This document shows positions 45,864-57,205 of a stretch of DNA of 64,000 nucleotides, in pieces. Numbering within the stretch: position 1 is the stretch's first letter; every line of letters begins with the position of its first letter. Source of the DNA: Oreohelix idahoensis (Eukaryota > Mollusca > Gastropoda > Stylommatophora > Oreohelicidae); the NCBI GenBank assembly GCA_024509875.1, contig JAMPIV010008099.1, positions 121,711-185,710 of the forward strand, given 5' to 3'. The notes under the pieces are model-generated. The model saw only the letters and a program-made list of their open reading frames with translations. It did no database searches and was not told the DNA's origin. The position numbers were made by a program, and so were the translations under genes.

Positions 45864-48276
45864 TGTGGTAAAGTGGGATGTTATAAATATTTATAGGGGA
45901 CTTAGTGTACTGACTGAGATCAGCTGTGAAGGTATCTGTATCTAATAAGTGTGGTGTATTACAGATAACCTTACTTGCTACCACATTTATACCTCAGTCA
46001 GGCTTATTCTGGAATATTGTGATGACTACGTTGAATGTCTAGGGTTATGATAATGATGAAGTGTATGTTCACAACAACCAACAGACAGATAAACAATTTA
46101 ATTTAATCCACAACACTTTACAACACTGTGACACTCACATACATATAACACTCTATAAGACTATCTTAATAAGTCAAGGGTAACTTTTTAAAATATGTAT
46201 TAATTCCTGTCAATAATAGATATCCTGATTCAACTACAAAGTGAACCAGGAATCACAATCAAATGTAATCATAAGTTGTATGTACACAATTTATAGATAG
46301 GATCTTTGTATTGACATATATTATTATTGCAATATGTGTGTAAGTTGTGCGGTGGTACTATGAGGTAATACTGGCTTGTCAAGCTAAGTTGTTGTTTGTC
46401 ATCATGACTTCAAGTGTTTGTTTCTGGTGGAAATAATACTGGTAAGGTTCACAGTTTCTTTTGATTTGAAACAAATAAATGTCCCTCTTGAATTAAGGTA
46501 AAGTCACTGTTAGAGGGGGGTTATACACAAAATTGAGCTGCTCTGGCCACACACTCTTAACTTCTGTGTGAGCGGCAGGAAACAGTCTCCACTGCTCGCT
46601 TGCTTCACCGTGTTCTTGAGAAACCACACTGGTCGATATATTGACCCAGGAGTATGCTACCAGCCTCTGGATTCAGCAAAACTCAGACCAGGTGCTGCTT
46701 CAATACGTTAGGACCTCGGTCCCTGAAACAAGAAGGTTGTACCTCCTACTTCAGAACTAATTTATAATCTGTTTCCACACTGAAGCACAATACATAACAA
46801 ACACCGAGTTCAGCGCAGTAGGCCAACTGTTAGCTTCTCATGTAACACATTCACCAGTATTCCTCTCCCTAATGGTTACAACGCCTCTGCAATTTCAGCA
46901 TTATTTCCTTATATTCAATAAGATAGGTGTCATAGTACTATTTGGCAATTCCATATAGGCCTATGCAGTTATACTCCTCTCCGACAAGTTTTGTTCCTGG
47001 TGGAGCAATATCTAGGCTTTTCCTCATGGTTGCTACTGAACTACACACAGACAAACATAATTTATCAATTCACATTCAATTTTTCATCTAAAAGATATCA
47101 AATATGTCAAGCTTACCACAATTCATGAAATATTAAACAAATACGTTGACTGGCGATGAATTATGGCACAATTCCGATCTGCCTCTGTCCCAGGCTTTCA
47201 TTAGAAAAATATGAGCTGGATCTCAACGCACTTGCTTCTCAGTAAGTTTATTTTCAAAATGTGGCACTGAACAGACGCTCCTAATTGACTATATTAAATG
47301 GTCTAGCCAATAAGACCATGTTTACAAAAGTATTTGAAAAAAAGTACCCTTCCTACCGTTTCCCGTAACAACCAAAAATAGTATTTGCAATCGACTAATC
47401 ATGTTTAGGCTTACATATTCTTCTAGCCAATCAAATCGGATTTAACTTGTTGGCCTATTTCCTGTAAAATAGTGGTTTTAAAACATGCCACTGAGCAATT
47501 ATGATCTGGTGGTGTCAGACAGCACCCCTATAATATTTTGGCTATAATTTGTTTATTAGTAGACTAGTTGCTTAACACCTAACATATTCTTTGTCAGCAA
47601 GTCCTAAGGCACCCAAATATATAAGTTTTAATGGAGCTAAGTGGCTGCGTTCAAAATATGTATTTTCTTCTAGGATAGTCGTGCTGTTACCACCTCCTCA
47701 CTTCCAAACTATGGGGTGTCTTCTGTACTGTCAGGATTTCAGACGTAAAACAGTAGAATGTCATGTTTCCTAATAAGCATTAAACATGTTTTTTAAAACC
47801 TAACCGTGTATTGGTAGTGTTTTTTGTCACTTTTTTTGAAAAAAAAGTTAGTGCTTCATGCCTTTCGCTTGGGGGTGGCATTAATTGTATATCGCGAGAC
47901 GGCGTGTTAGTATTGAATGCGTTCCTCCTTCTCTCTCTCTCTTCTAAGGCCGTCTGTCTTTTAGTTACGCAGTGTATAAAATGAAATTAATGGAATATTA
48001 ATCCAGGTCATTACGCAGTGTGTCTATCTCAAGGTTTTCTAAGAAATACAGTACACGTTGTATTGTTTTTTTGAAACGCGTGTATGCTGCTGTAGGCTTT
48101 ACTATCAAACGTGAAAGCGTTACACTATGCAGAGGAAGTAGAAAAAGGGGGATTTTTGTAAGCCATTGTGACAGCACTGGTCTTTTACCATTCTTCTTTC
48201 CTTTTATTGAATTAATTCGTTAGGCTTTACATTTACTTTTTAATTTAGATATGTGGATTTAGAATGTTTCACGACA
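45864..48276 (-). repeat. 3' LTR of element 2 (2413 bp)
   Basis: On the minus strand starts TGTCGTGAAAC and ends TTTACCACA. Full length, as judged by the solo LTR at 6853-9259 (2407 bp), whose ends are fixed by a target duplication. It lies beside a minisatellite. Confidence 0.93.
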
Positions 48277-48290
48277 AATTCTCCCCACTT
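48277..48290 (-). promoter_or_regulatory. polypurine tract of element 2
   Basis: On the minus strand AAGTGGGGAGAATT directly precedes the 3' LTR, the expected start point of plus-strand synthesis. Confidence 0.8.
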
Positions 48291-48346
48291 AAAACAGACG
48301 TTATATGTCAGTCTATAATTCTATATACACATAGAGAAATTTAATA

Positions 48347-51300
48347 TTATTCCTGGGGCTTACGGTGATTCTCATCACACGGATGGCGGCTTAGAAAATC
48401 CGCTCCCAGGTTGGTTTTTCCAGAAATATACTCTATGCTGAAGTTGAATGGCTGCAAAAGTAAGGACCATCTGAGTAACCTCGAATTTTCATGCCTAGCC
48501 TGCGCTAGAAACGACAAGGGTTTGTGATCCGTTTGCAACTTAAATGCCTTCCCATACAGATAAATATTGAATTTCTTGATTGCCCATATTACTGCAAGAC
48601 ATTCTTTTTCGCTAGTTGAATAATTTGTTTCAGCTTTATTCAACTTTCTGCTAGCATATGCCACTGGGGTTAATTCCCCATCCAGTGCATCTGATTTTTG
48701 TAATAGGGTCGCGCCTAACCCGATATTACTTGCATCCGTTCTCACAATGAATTCTTGACTTAAGTCAGGTAATTTCAAAATAGGTTTGCTTGTGAGCTTT
48801 TCCTTCAATTCCTGGTAGGCCAATTCACATTGTGCTGTCCATGTAATTCGATCTGGATTTCCTTTGCGTGTCAAATCAGTTAACGGTGCACATATGGAAT
48901 TAAAGTTTTTGATATACTTTTGGTAGAAACCACATAATGAGACAAAGGATCTCACGTCTTTCTTGGTTTGTGGTCTCGGGGCTTTCTTTAGTTTCTCTAA
49001 ATTCTTGGGGTCAGGGGTCATGTTTCCCTGATGGACTGTGTGTCCCAAGAATTCTAATTCTTTACATCCAACGCAACATTTGGTTGGTCGGGCTGTTAAA
49101 TTCGCTTCTCTAAGTCGATTAAACAGCATGTTCAGAGAGTCAATGTGTTCCTCAAATGTTTCTGTTGCTATAAGGATATCATCCATGAAATTTGTGATGC
49201 ATGGATTATTCAGGGGATCCAACAATTTTCTCATCATTCTAGAGAAGACACTAGGCGCATTCTTCAATCCAAATGGCAATCTGTTAAACTCATAGTGTCC
49301 CTCTGAGGTACTAAAAGCTAGGTACGGTCTAACCTCAGGCTTTACTGGAATCTGATAGTATCCTTTACTCAGATCCACTTTTGAGAAATATTTAGCTTTA
49401 TTTAGCCTGGCAAACAACTGATTTGTATCCGGCAATGGATCCACCTGACCTTCTGTGATAGCATTCAGTCTCCTGTAATCTATACAGAGTCTATGTTCTC
49501 CAGAGGGTTTCCTTAAGAGTACCACACTGGAACTATACGAAGATTCACTGTGTGAAATTATTCCTTCCTTCAACAAATAGTCTATCTCTTCCTTCAAGGC
49601 TTTCTCCTTAGCAAAAGGAATCGAATAGGCTTTCATACAGACAGGTGTGGGGTCTATCAGTTTCATATCATATTCCAATAAGTTTGTATGCCCCGGTCGG
49701 TCTGTTAACACCTCTGTATGATCATCTAAAACCTGTTGCACTCTCTCTTTCTGATTTTTCGTTAAATGTGTACTGATTTTCACCTGTGCAGCTGTCTCAC
49801 AGGGGTGTAATGGATATTCAAATGATGAAAGTGGTTCCTTTTTCATCTCCATTGCAATGGACAAGGTCAACAAGTGTGTCTCTTCCTGATTTTCTCTTTC
49901 CAAATATTTCTTCAGGAGATTCACATGATAGATTTTTTCTTTCCCCTTCTTATCTATCTTATAATTTGTTCTAGACACCTTCTCTAGAACTGTATATGGA
50001 CCTTGCCATCCAATTTGTAACTTATTCTGACTACCGGGTAGAAGAAGCAGTACCTTCTCTCCCACAGCCAAATCTCTGTCTTTAGCTTTCCTGTTGTAAT
50101 AGGCAGCATGTTTTTTCCTGGCTTGTTTCAAATTTTCATTGGCAAGTTTCCAGCCAGTTTTTAAACGAGTGGTCAGCTCATTCACATATTGGTATGAGGA
50201 TGTAATATTTTCCTCTGCCTTTTCATCAGTCCACGTTCTTAACAGAGCTTCGAGTGGACCTTTTATTGGCCTTCCAAATAATAATGTTGCCGGGGCCATA
50301 CCGGTTGAACTATGGGGTACCTCCCGATAAGCAAAGAGGGCGGCGTGAAGGTACTGGTCCCATGTATCTGGTTTTTCGTGTGCCAACTTTCTCAGGATCG
50401 ACATCAACGTGCCATTAAATCTTTCCACTTGGCCGTTCCCTTGGGGATGGTACACACTACAATGGAAGTGTTTGGCCTGGAAGATCCTGAAAACTTCTTC
50501 TGTTAGTTTCCCCTTGAACTGAGAGCCATTATCAGTCAAGATTTGATTGGGAAAGCCTAACCTTGTGAAAATTGTGAGTAATGCCTCTGCCACATGTTTA
50601 GAGTCAATCGATGACAGGGCTACCGCCTCTCCCCACATAGAACAAGTGTCCACCAGAGTCAGAATGTAGCTGTTCCTCCTCTTGGTTCGAGTGAGAGGTC
50701 CCACAAAATCCACGGCAACTCTCTCAAAGGGTGTTCCCACTATGGGCATTTCCCCTAGAGTTGCTGGTGCAGTCCAATGCTTAGGTGCTACTCGTTGGCA
50801 CTCTGGACAGGATTTTACATATCGTTTGATATCTTCAGTTATCCCTGGCCAGAAATAGTGACAAGCTATACGCTGTCCTGTTGCGCTGATCCCCATATGA
50901 CCACTGAAGGGAATCGCATGCCCTAGTTCCAACACTTTAGTCCTATATGAAGTGGGAAGGACCAGCTGTCCGTGACCATTGGATTCAGATCCAGCCTTCC
51001 TATAAATCAGCTTGTTCTTCATATAAAATTCTCCCTTGCCTGGAGGTGTATGAGATTTGGGCAACTTCTTGAAACACGGCTTGAGTGTTTTGTCCTCCGC
51101 CTGTGCCTTCCTCATCTCATCTGGATGAGTATTTATTGGATTTTCCTCCTCCTTTTTGGACTGTGATCTGGTCTGCACCGTTGCCAATATCACAGGTCTC
51201 TTGGGATTCCCCAAGAAGACATATCTACACCCCAATATCAGAGGGTAGATTGGCTCATTTATCACTGCTGCTTTTATGATTCCTTCCACATATCGCGTTT

Positions 51301-52393
51301 TCACCTTTATCCGGGCGACGGGAAGTGTCATGGTCGCTACATCCTTGGTTGCAGTTTGAATCTCCACTGTTTCTGTGGTGTATTGATCTGCCTGCACCAG
51401 GTGAGAACTCACAACGGAATCATAATCTAGACCTGTATCATATAAGCACCTTATGGTGACTCCATTACAGATGACATCTTCACACACTGGGGGGTGGTAT
51501 GGTTCCTGTAGTTCCGCAGGTTTGACCTTTTTTCCCTTCTTTCCAGATTTCATAGCAGCACAATGAGGAGGTTTCCTTCTACAATGGTCAGTATCATGAT
51601 TGTCCATCCGACAATTCTTACACCACCTCCTTTTTTGGTTGAAAGATTTTCTTTCATCAAATTTCCTTTCATCGAATTGTGGGTTTTTATTTTTATTGTC
51701 ATACCGTGGCCTATCAAACTGGTGCTTACCTTTGTTCTGATCTCTAGGATCAAATTTATTAAAGTTCTGTGGTGCGTTAAAATTATCCACCTGTTTCTTT
51801 TTATTACCTGATACCTCTGCCTGAGCTGCTTGATACCTTTCAGCGACATTCAGTAACTCACCCAGTCTCTCTGCACCTTGTTCCATGAGAAACTTTCTCA
51901 GGTCTGGAGCCATGGACTCTCTTAGTTGTTCTATAAGGATCATTTCCTTAAGATCTTGGGTTTTCCCCAGAGAAGTCCATTTCTCCAAGTATGTCTCTAA
52001 CCGTGCAGAGAACTGGTGATAGGTTTCACCTGACAGTAGTTTAGCATTCCTAAATTTTTTCCTATAAAATTCGCCATTCTTTTCATATCTTAACAAAAGA
52101 GCCTGCTTTAGCATGTCATAATTTTCTTGATCATCTCTGCTCAGTTTGGCAAAAACTTCATAAGCCGTACCACGAAGCCCTTGTGATAACTTTAAGCTCC
52201 ACCTTTCTCTCTCTAACCCATACGTGGTAGCTAATAGTTCATATCTATTTAGATAGCTCTCGATATCATCTTCTTTCTCAACAAAATGATCTAAATGAAA
52301 GTTCATAGCTGAGGTTGAGGCTCCCTGACTAGCAGGGGCATCAGAGGTAAAGGGACTGGCACCATTTTCAGGAGCATGGCCTTGAAATTCCAA
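48347..52393 (-). CDS. element 2 gag (capsid onward)-pol, PR-INT-RT-RH order
   Basis: Open frame of 1348 codons; in this frame the sequence stays open further upstream into the gag coiled coil, so 52393 is not a true start. Residues about 30-195: helical capsid region with Glu-Met-Ile-Leu-Ile-Glu-Gln-Leu-Arg ... Pro-Asp-Leu-Arg-Lys-Phe-Leu, resembling SCAN domains. CCHC knuckle (C-x2-C-x4-H-x4-C) at 258-271. Protease Asp-Thr-Gly at 319-321. Integrase HHCC site near 495-535, first catalytic Asp at 562, later Thr-Asp-Asn-Gly-Ser and Gln-Val-Glu-Arg-Phe-Asn. RT Phe-Met-Asp-Asp with Asp at 1071-1072. RNase H Asp at 1220. The order is Gmr1-like. Codon pattern and motifs are intact, so this part could encode active enzymes. 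Confidence 0.93.
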   Translation of the reverse strand: MEFQGHAPENGASPFTSDAPASQGASTSAMNFHLDHFVEKEDDIESYLNRYELLATTYGLERERWSLKLSQGLRGTAYEVFAKLSRDDQENYDMLKQALLLRYEKNGEFYRKKFRNAKLLSGETYHQFSARLETYLEKWTSLGKTQDLKEMILIEQLRESMAPDLRKFLMEQGAERLGELLNVAERYQAAQAEVSGNKKKQVDNFNAPQNFNKFDPRDQNKGKHQFDRPRYDNKNKNPQFDERKFDERKSFNQKRRWCKNCRMDNHDTDHCRRKPPHCAAMKSGKKGKKVKPAELQEPYHPPVCEDVICNGVTIRCLYDTGLDYDSVVSSHLVQADQYTTETVEIQTATKDVATMTLPVARIKVKTRYVEGIIKAAVINEPIYPLILGCRYVFLGNPKRPVILATVQTRSQSKKEEENPINTHPDEMRKAQAEDKTLKPCFKKLPKSHTPPGKGEFYMKNKLIYRKAGSESNGHGQLVLPTSYRTKVLELGHAIPFSGHMGISATGQRIACHYFWPGITEDIKRYVKSCPECQRVAPKHWTAPATLGEMPIVGTPFERVAVDFVGPLTRTKRRNSYILTLVDTCSMWGEAVALSSIDSKHVAEALLTIFTRLGFPNQILTDNGSQFKGKLTEEVFRIFQAKHFHCSVYHPQGNGQVERFNGTLMSILRKLAHEKPDTWDQYLHAALFAYREVPHSSTGMAPATLLFGRPIKGPLEALLRTWTDEKAEENITSSYQYVNELTTRLKTGWKLANENLKQARKKHAAYYNRKAKDRDLAVGEKVLLLLPGSQNKLQIGWQGPYTVLEKVSRTNYKIDKKGKEKIYHVNLLKKYLERENQEETHLLTLSIAMEMKKEPLSSFEYPLHPCETAAQVKISTHLTKNQKERVQQVLDDHTEVLTDRPGHTNLLEYDMKLIDPTPVCMKAYSIPFAKEKALKEEIDYLLKEGIISHSESSYSSSVVLLRKPSGEHRLCIDYRRLNAITEGQVDPLPDTNQLFARLNKAKYFSKVDLSKGYYQIPVKPEVRPYLAFSTSEGHYEFNRLPFGLKNAPSVFSRMMRKLLDPLNNPCITNFMDDILIATETFEEHIDSLNMLFNRLREANLTARPTKCCVGCKELEFLGHTVHQGNMTPDPKNLEKLKKAPRPQTKKDVRSFVSLCGFYQKYIKNFNSICAPLTDLTRKGNPDRITWTAQCELAYQELKEKLTSKPILKLPDLSQEFIVRTDASNIGLGATLLQKSDALDGELTPVAYASRKLNKAETNYSTSEKECLAVIWAIKKFNIYLYGKAFKLQTDHKPLSFLAQARHENSRLLRWSLLLQPFNFSIEYISGKTNLGADFLSRHPCDENHRKPQE

Positions 52394-52785
52394 CTCCCTA
52401 AGTCGTAACTCGTGTTCCCTTTGTAATCTCTTCTCCTCTTTTTCTGCTTCCCTTTCTGCAGCCTGTCTTCTTTCCTCTGCTTCCTTTTTGCCTTTTTTTC
52501 TTCTAATTGGAGCCTTTTAATCTCCCTATCTGCCTCCAATGCTTTAGCCTCTTTGTCAGCCTCAATCTGCAACCTCTTAATTTCTTTTTCCGCCTCTAAC
52601 TTTCTTTCAGCCTCTTTTTCTAATCTTTTCGATTCTAATTTTCTTTCTGCTTCAAATTTTCTTTCTTCACGTTCAATATATTTGTAACATTCAGTAGTGA
52701 CATAAGCAATCATAGCTTGCCCGTCTATTCCTAACTCTTTAGCAGCCTGCACAGCAGCAGATCGAAATTTTGCTAGGTCCGCCAT
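52303..52785 (-). CDS. element 2 gag N terminus (coiled coil), offset frame
   Basis: ATG at 52785 opens a frame encoding Met-Ala-Asp-Leu-Ala-Lys, a short helical segment with Lys-Glu-Leu-Gly-Ile-Asp-Gly, then a highly charged coiled coil to about residue 100. It is the counterpart of the start of element 1's ORF. The capsid-pol frame is offset by -1. At 52492-52498 (minus strand) the in-phase heptamer A AAA AAG occurs, the standard -1 slippery site; past it this frame gives an unlike, basic tail ending at 52303. Programmed frameshifting and a lost A in the 7-A run are both possible. In element 1 the same region is in a single frame, which favours a lost base. Confidence 0.8.
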   Translation of the reverse strand: MADLAKFRSAAVQAAKELGIDGQAMIAYVTTECYKYIEREERKFEAERKLESKRLEKEAERKLEAEKEIKRLQIEADKEAKALEADREIKRLQLEEKKAKRKQRKEDRLQKGKQKKRRRDYKGNTSYDLGSWNFKAMLLKMVPVPLPLMPLLVREPQPQL

Positions 52786-52952
52786 TTTCTAACAGGCAAA
52801 TGTAAACAATTCAATCTATAAATAACTATCTAAGGACAACCACAGGCACTGAGAGCTCAACCTTATCTATTTTCACCCCAGGATACCTTTTAAATTTTTA
52901 TTATTCCCTGAAGTGAATTACCCCCAATATATATAATAGGAGAAGATTCAAA

Positions 52953-52970
52953 ATCCCGGACAGGACCCCA
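52953..52970 (-). promoter_or_regulatory. primer binding site of element 2
   Basis: On the minus strand TGGGGTCCTGTCCGGGAT begins five bases after the LTR end. The sequence just beyond includes 'ttttgaa', which fits pairing with the T loop of a tRNA, so the primer match may be extended. The tRNA is not identified. Confidence 0.75.
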
Positions 52971-52975
52971 ATATA

Positions 52976-53900
52976 TGTGGTAAAGTGGGATGTTATAAAT
53001 ATTTATAGGGGACTTAGTGTACTGACTGAAATCAGCTGTGAAGGTATCTGTATCTAATAAGTGTGGTGTATTACAGATAACCTTACTTGCTACCACATTT
53101 ATACCTCAGTCAGGCTTATTCTGGAATATTGTGATGACTACGTTGAATGTCTAGGGTTATGATAATGATGAAGTGTATGTTCACAACAACCAACAGACAG
53201 ATAAACAATTTAATTTAATCCACAACACTTTACAACACTGTGACACTCACATACATATAACACTCTATAAGACTATCTTAATAAGTCAAGGGTAACTTTT
53301 AAAAATATGTATTAATTCCTGTCAATAATAGATATCCTGATTCAACTACAAAGTGAACCAGGAATCACAATCAGATGTAATCATAAGTTGTATGTACACA
53401 ATTTATAGATAGGATCTTTGTATTGACATATATTATTATTGCAATATGTGTGTAAGTTGTGCGGTGGTACTATGAGGTAATAATGGCTTGTCAAGCTAAG
53501 TTGTTGTTTGTCATCATGACTTCAAGTGTTTGTTTCTGGTGGAAATAATATTGGTAAGGTTCACAGTTTCTTTTGATTTGAAACAAATAAATGTCCCTCT
53601 TGAATTAAGGTAAAGTCACTGTTAGAGGTGGGTTATACACAAAATTGAGCTGCTCTGGCCACACACTCTTAACTTCTGTGTGAGCGGCAGGAAACAGTCT
53701 CCACTGCTCGCTTGCTTCACCGTGTTCTTGAGAAACCACACTGGTCGATATATTGACCCAGTAGTATGCTACCAGCCTCTGGATTCAGCAAAACTCAGAC
53801 CAGGTGCTGCTTCAATACGTTAGGACCTCGGTCCCTGAAACAAGAAGGTTGTACCTCCTACTTCAGAACTAATTTATAATATATTTCCACACTGAAGCAC
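52976..53900 (-). repeat. 5' LTR of element 2, truncated to 925 bp
   Basis: Matches the first part of 45864-48276 with about nine differences visible by eye and no net length change, then stops abruptly after 'actgaagcac'. Confidence 0.92.
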
Positions 53901-56900
53901 TGTCACGTAGACAGTGACTTAATTTATTTTTCCATCTCGTCTCAATGTTATTACTCTTTAATGTTCTGTTTTCCTACACATTTTGTTTCTCTTTGCTTTG
54001 CTACCTGTGTGGCCCAATTGTTTTCTCCTTCTCAAACCCCACCCGAGGTTGTTTACGTTCGAGCCTGCAGCGGTCAGCGAACGATAATGTTACGTCAGCA
54101 CACCTGGCCTGATCAGAAGAACGTCTGTTACGCTTAAAGTGTTAGAACGAGCCAAAGACGGTTTCTGTGAAAGAAACGGTTCGTTAGCGGCGGGTACCCT
54201 CTGTGGTCCGAACAGGGGAATTTCTCTGGTCGCTTTAAAACGTTTGATCACGAGCGGCTAGTACCCTTTGAGTCCTGGGTAGAATGGTTTGTAAGCTATA
54301 AGACTTGAAATTTTACTACGTCAAACACACTCGTAGAAGATTCCTGGCCCGTAGATGACCATCATGAGATAAGGCAAACTTTAACACAGTACTAGAATGT
54401 GTTTGCCTATGTTCTAGTCATTTTCGGGGTGAGTTGACATATCTTATTATAATATGATATATTCATGTTAGTTTATATATATATATCTGTTAGGAAAGTG
54501 ACTTACTTCATTTCTGAGGACTTCTCCTAGTAATTTAGTTCAGTGATAAGGTAGCGCTGTCTACGGCCTAGTAAGGGTGCTTAAACTGTTACGGTTTATC
54601 ATGGGTTAAATGTTAAACTTACAATAACAGATAATAGGCGTAGAATCAGTCCACAGACGCTTATCATGGGTTAAGAATAGGCTAAATTAACTGTCATTTC
54701 TGTAAGATAATGTCAGGTGTGGATTGTTCACTTAAAAACTGAATAGTGAGATGCAGGTAATAACTCTGGATTATAGGAGATAGTCACTTATTCCTTTTTG
54801 ATAGATATTTCCAGTGGCAAGGGAGAATCATTTTATGCTTACTTGTGTGGCTAGGCACTAGTCCATAACTTTCACAGAAAGCAGTCACCAGGCATAGATT
54901 CAATTCTATCTTATGATTTAGCCACAACTGTATTATTATAGCAAGAACATTGCATTTTCTTTGTACTCATTTTGTGGGATATTAATATTTTGTTTCCCCA
55001 AAAGGGACATATGATTTATCTGTGTAATTTCAAATGCTGTAATCTGTTTATGTAAATTCACTTAATGTTGTAAGATGAATAAGCATATCCATTCAGCTGT
55101 ATGTTTAGTTGGAAGAAGAGAAGTAGTTTTTTGATGTCAGAACATTTACTGACAGGTACATGGGTGTACAAAATATATTAAGCCTATGCGGGCGCGTGTT
55201 GATAATTGATATTTTTAAGGAACACGAGACATGGTTAAAGACAGCCCTAAACTATCATAGCAATAACTACAATAAATTTAATCCCATAGTGGAGCGAAAC
55301 TTTCTATATAAAGTTAGTGTGATTTATTATTTGCTTGATGTAAAAAGGGTGTCTCTTTTCGGTCTCAGTTTCAGGGGATACCGAATTGCTAGTCTAGTTT
55401 CCAGTCAGACGAAGAATGTCACCGTCTCTTCGGTCTAGAGGGATTCTGAGGATATCTAGCCCCACGAGTGTCACAGCCATACCTGAAACAACAACCCTTT
55501 GTCAACGCCATTTCCCTCTCACGGGAGTTAAGCTCACGCAATGCCACGAGCCAACGCTAAATCTGAAATCATCTAATGCAGTAGTAGTTTCCTACTCGCC
55601 TATTGGATTACTAGTCAGAGCAGTACGGCTTCCAGCACATAAATCAGCCCAGCATATATAGCAGAATTCAATTCACCAGTCTCTGTATGTCTAAACGGGG
55701 CATTCAGCCAAGCCACAGTCAACCAGCCAAAACCGGATTTAAAGTCTATTCTAGCGCCGGATAAGCACGCCTTGGGATCAGTTGTCCTCAAGTGACTTCG
55801 TCCCATGGCTTATTTCTGGATTATGTAGAACTTCGCACGTATGAGCAGCCATCTATGGACAGAGTTCCAGCCCCATTCACGCTATAAGGGGAGTCACCAA
55901 CGTTTAGCACCAACAAAGAAAGTTTTGTAGGCTAGTCCCTCACGAAGGATCTACAAGTAATACACTTTCTGGAGCTAGCACATTTGGTCCCACGAAAAGC
56001 AGACAGGCTGTCGCTCAGTTCGGTTATTTGGCCAGCAAGAAAGATAGACAGAGTTCCAGCCCCACTCACGCTATAAGGGGAGTCACCAACGTTTAGCACC
56101 AACAAAGAAAGTTTTGTAGGCTAGTCCCTCACGAAGGATCTACAAGTAATACACTTTCTGGAGCTAGCACATTTGGTCCCACGAAATAGCGGACAGGCTG
56201 TCGTTCAGTTTGTTTATTCGATCAACAGGAGATAAATAGAGTCTTCCAGACCACCTCGCGCAATTAGGGAGGAATCACCAATGATAGCGCCTATACAGTG
56301 ATTTTATTAAGGTAATTCCATCACCCATGGAGGATGTGTACGAAAAAACCACTTACTGGAGCTATTTCATATGGTCCCGAAAGCGGACGGACTGACACTC
56401 AGTTATTTCATCTCTCTGTGTTCTACAGGTTTTATGAATGGTGGTGTGTGTGTGGTTGTTGGTGTATTTTGCATATTTTGGTTATTGATGATTAGTGATG
56501 TAATTTTATGTTGTTGTGATGATATGCATTAATTCCATGCTTTTTCTTCTTTAATAAAGTTTACACCTTTATTAATACGCTGTTCACGACCTTTCCATCC
56601 ATAAGTAACTTGTTTTTAGCTCTTTACTATAATCTCTATGTATGATAAGAGAAAAGAGTGAGAGCAGGAGATGCTTAGACAGTAAAAGTGAGTTGAGGCC
56701 TGGAGAGAGAGATCATTTGAATAGATCTTCTTCCAGGTTGTCTCAAGTCCATCTCCTATTTACACCTTTCTGTGTGTGTAATCTATAACTCTGTCAGTCC
56801 ACTATCCCTTGTCGATTTCACTACTGTTGTCTAACTCGACAAATACTCTACACTCCAACTCAACCACGACAAATGACGGGCTCGGCGGGATATTTTGAGC

Positions 56901-57205
56901 TACATTTGATGCACACATTAATGTGGGCCGGTGCTAGATTCTTGAACGCATCTAGTACGACATTTAATATGTGCTCGTTCCGAGGATGAATCTCTCACAA
57001 GATTCTATTCTGATTCTTAGAGTTTAGTGTTCGGCAGATTATAGGAATTTCTTTCCCCTAGACATATCGAACTATTTCTTTTGGAGGAAGTCTGAACAGC
57101 GTTTTTCTCCACAGCATTCATAATATTTAGTTACATTTATTGTTCATGCTACACATGAGACAGCTGGTAAAGGTTGATGGTAACACTGCTGAGTTTTGGT
57201 TGACA
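53901..57205 (+). mobile_element. putative LTR of a further element (plus strand)
   Basis: The break in element 2's LTR is followed at once by TGTCACGTAG, a typical LTR start. On the plus strand there is a TATA-like run at about 54475-54485, a polyadenylation signal AATAAA at 56553-56558, and at 57201-57205 TGACA, an inverted match to TGTCA, followed four bases later by TGGCGACTATT, a plausible primer binding site. This suggests a 3.3-kb LTR of an element inserted in element 2. The alternative is that this DNA belongs to element 3's 3' LTR, since 59202 also ends in a TGTTACGTA inverted match. No coding region for this element is seen. Confidence 0.4.
55858..56405. repeat. ~190-bp direct repeat, three copies
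   Basis: The first two copies begin 'gacagagttccagcccca' at 55858 and 56048 and are nearly identical. A third, clearly diverged copy starts near 56231 ('agagtcttccagaccacctc'). Each holds a 'ctataaggggagtcaccaac' block and ends in 'tggtcccacgaaa'. It lies inside LTR-like DNA and could be a repeated transcriptional control block. Confidence 0.9.

Larger units (their letters stand above)
45864..53900 (-). mobile_element. element 2: Gmr1-like LTR retrotransposon, 5' LTR cut off
   Basis: Minus strand. 3' LTR at 45864-48276, polypurine tract, pol and gag, primer binding site at 52953-52970, and the first 925 bases of a 5' LTR at 52976-53900 that match 45864-46788 base for base in length with about 1% differences. 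At 53901 the LTR match stops; the missing 1.5 kb is not seen elsewhere in the window. Either a younger element is inserted there and continues past the right edge, or the end was deleted. The coding region is nearly intact except for one frame change near 52495. Confidence 0.92.
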
